A stretch of 6,776 bases of DNA. Source: Candidatus Latescibacteria bacterium 4484_181 (lineage in GTDB: Bacteria; Latescibacterota; MVCY01). Below the pieces are notes generated by a model. That model made no database searches. It saw only the letters and a program-made list of their open reading frames with translations, and was not told the DNA's origin. The position numbers and the translations under genes were made by a program. The stretch spans positions 1-6,776 of the forward strand of contig MVCY01000066.1 in the NCBI GenBank assembly GCA_002049985.1, written 5' to 3'. Shown one piece after another: positions 5,665 to 6,776 of the stretch. Within the stretch, counting starts at the first letter, position 1. Every line of letters begins with the position of its first letter.

Positions 5665-5748
5665 CACTCGATAACTGGCAGAGGAAATGAACTTGAAAGG
5701 TCGCAACTTGCGCTGATGCAAAACAAACAGAGACGGAGGGGGTGAATC
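5665..5748. other. Leader region of the OPT gene
   Basis: These 84 nt between the terminator and the OPT start contain a short palindrome, CGCAA-C-TTGCG (5702-5712), that could be a protein-binding site. I see no good -35/-10 pair. The 8-codon reading from ATG 5687 has its purine run only 2 nt away and is not credible as a gene. Confidence 0.4.
5735..5745 (+). promoter_or_regulatory. Extended Shine-Dalgarno site deciding the TTG start of the OPT gene
   Basis: GGAGGGGGTGA precedes TTG 5749. GGAGG ends 9 nt before the start codon. The only other early in-frame starts (GTG 5770, ATG 5773) have no such site. The TGA inside it (5743-5745) is in frame, so TTG 5749 is close to the first codon the frame allows. 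Confidence 0.75.
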
Positions 5749-6776
5749 TTGGGCAAACTCAACAATGCAGTGATGGATAAAGAGGGGTACGAGCCCTATA
5801 TTCCACCAGAGCAGTCTATACCTGAATTTACTCTAACCTCCATAGTTATGGGGGTGATTTTGGGGCTCGTCTTTGGAGCCGCTAATGCCTACTTGGGGTT
5901 GAAGGTGGGGATGACGGTGAGTGCCTCTATCCCGGTAGCGGTTATCTCAATGGGGATATTGCGAGGCATGCTCAGAAAAGGCACAATTCTCGAGAATAAT
6001 ATGGTACAGACTGTGGGTTCGGCGGGTGAGTCCTTGGCCGCGGGGGTGATCTTTACCGTTCCGGCGCTCATCATCTGGGGATTGGAACCACGGGTTACTA
6101 AGATATTTTTAATCTCCCTTATTGGTGGATGCCTGGGGGTACTGTTTATGATTCCCCTGCGGAAGTTCCTTATAGTTAAAGAGCACCGAAATCTTCCTTA
6201 TCCCGAGGGGACAGCGTGCGCAAAGGTTCTGATGGCGGGTGATGCAGGTGGCATAAAGGCCAAGACGGTATTCTTGGGGGTGGGTATAGGGGCGGTATAC
6301 AAGTTCCTTATGGGGGGATTCGGTCTGTGGGAAGAACATCCTGCCTGGAACCTCTTCAAAAAAGTGAATATGAAAATAGGAATAGACGCTATGCCTGCCC
6401 TACTGGGGGTTGGCTACATAATCGGCCCAAGGATAGCCACCTATCTGTTTGCCGGTGGAGCCTTGGGTTGGTTGGTCTTCATCCCCGCCATAACCATTGC
6501 AGGCAGGGGGATTGACCATCCCATTTTTCCGGCCACGACCCTGATATCGGGGATGGGCCCTCACCAGATATGGAACAATTACATCAGGTACATAGGGGCA
6601 GGAGCTGTCTGTTTGGGTGGAGTTGCCAGTCTCATCAAAGCTGCCCCTACGATTTTGGAGTCTTTTAAATTGGGATTTGACGAACTGAGGCACGGAATTT
6701 CGGGCAAGGCCGAGGGTGTGAGAACTCAAAGAGATATGCCGATGGTGATCGTGATAATAGGGGCTTTGGTCTCCGT
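5749..6776 (+). CDS. OPT-family (oligopeptide transporter superfamily) membrane protein, 3' partial
   Basis: The frame from TTG 5749 stays open to the window end (342 codons). The sequence carries the signatures of prokaryotic OPT transporters in order. Residues 31-71 are a glycine-rich membrane stretch containing GAANAYLGLKVG (43-54) and MTVSASIPVAVISM. ENNMVQTVGSAGES is at 82-95, followed by LAAGVIFTVPALIIW. LPYPEGTACA is at 149-158. More membrane spans follow, among them ALLGVGYIIGP, LGWLVFIPAI and GAGAVCLGGVASLI. The family sits in the inner membrane and takes up oligopeptides or, in some members, metal chelates, driven by ion gradients. The substrate cannot be told here. Full proteins usually have about 600-700 residues, so roughly half is visible. 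The short N-terminus (GKLNNAVMDKEGYEPYIPP) is cytosol-like with no signal peptide. Its expression unit is probably separate, because a terminator lies about 90 nt upstream. Confidence 0.95.
   Translation, partial: MGKLNNAVMDKEGYEPYIPPEQSIPEFTLTSIVMGVILGLVFGAANAYLGLKVGMTVSASIPVAVISMGILRGMLRKGTILENNMVQTVGSAGESLAAGVIFTVPALIIWGLEPRVTKIFLISLIGGCLGVLFMIPLRKFLIVKEHRNLPYPEGTACAKVLMAGDAGGIKAKTVFLGVGIGAVYKFLMGGFGLWEEHPAWNLFKKVNMKIGIDAMPALLGVGYIIGPRIATYLFAGGALGWLVFIPAITIAGRGIDHPIFPATTLISGMGPHQIWNNYIRYIGAGAVCLGGVASLIKAAPTILESFKLGFDELRHGISGKAEGVRTQRDMPMVIVIIGALVS

Noticed and set aside
5637..5665. TTGACG as a -35 box for the OPT gene
   Set aside because: It lies in the terminator loop, and the matching -10 position holds only poor TAATTT/ATTTTC sequence.
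5687..5716. 8-codon leader reading before the OPT gene
   Set aside because: The purine run is only 2 nt from the ATG, and the peptide MNLKGRNLR has no sign of function.

Overview
The window reads as chromosome from an uncultured, Gram-negative-type bacterium, most likely of the FCB superphylum or a neighbouring lineage known mainly from metagenomes. This placement is an inference. It rests on three things: a PorV/PorQ-type outer-membrane protein, a secreted protein with a FlgD-Ig-like C-terminus of the kind common in those lineages, and a very large Tyr/Asp-rich outer-membrane protein of unassigned family. Every gene I can support lies on the + strand.

Layout. (1) 1-1694 carries one secreted, multidomain protein in three reading frames: a discoidin-like piece (1-201), a discoidin-like plus beta-sandwich piece (to 1330), and a FlgD-Ig-like C-terminal piece (to 1694). 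It is best read as one gene broken at about 170-198 and about 1293-1327, by decay or by sequence error, with its 5' end outside the window. (2) 1733-2626, 38 bp further on, encodes an intact 297-residue PorV/PorQ-like outer-membrane beta-barrel. (3) 2627-2915 is non-coding and holds two imperfect hairpins. (4) 2916-5513 encodes an intact 865-residue exported protein, probably an outer-membrane barrel, with a cluster of EF-hand/TSP3-like calcium-binding loops. (5) 5514-5748 is non-coding. It holds an 11-bp inverted repeat that spans the preceding stop codon, a possible 19-codon peptide, and a clear intrinsic terminator. (6) 5749-6776 is the first half of an OPT-family (oligopeptide transporter) inner-membrane protein. 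It starts at TTG and runs off the window.

How the parts may work together. The C-terminal piece of the first gene looks like a type IX-style sorting or anchoring domain, and the next gene resembles PorV, which in the type IX secretion system carries such cargo at the cell surface. The first two genes could therefore be a cargo/shuttle pair in which the cargo has been damaged. The 865-residue protein is a separate surface component with its own ribosome-binding site, probably forming its own transcript that ends at the terminator near 5622-5658. The OPT transporter lies beyond that terminator, so it is either expressed independently or reached by read-through.

I found no rRNA, tRNA, CRISPR array, insertion sequence or integrase in the window.
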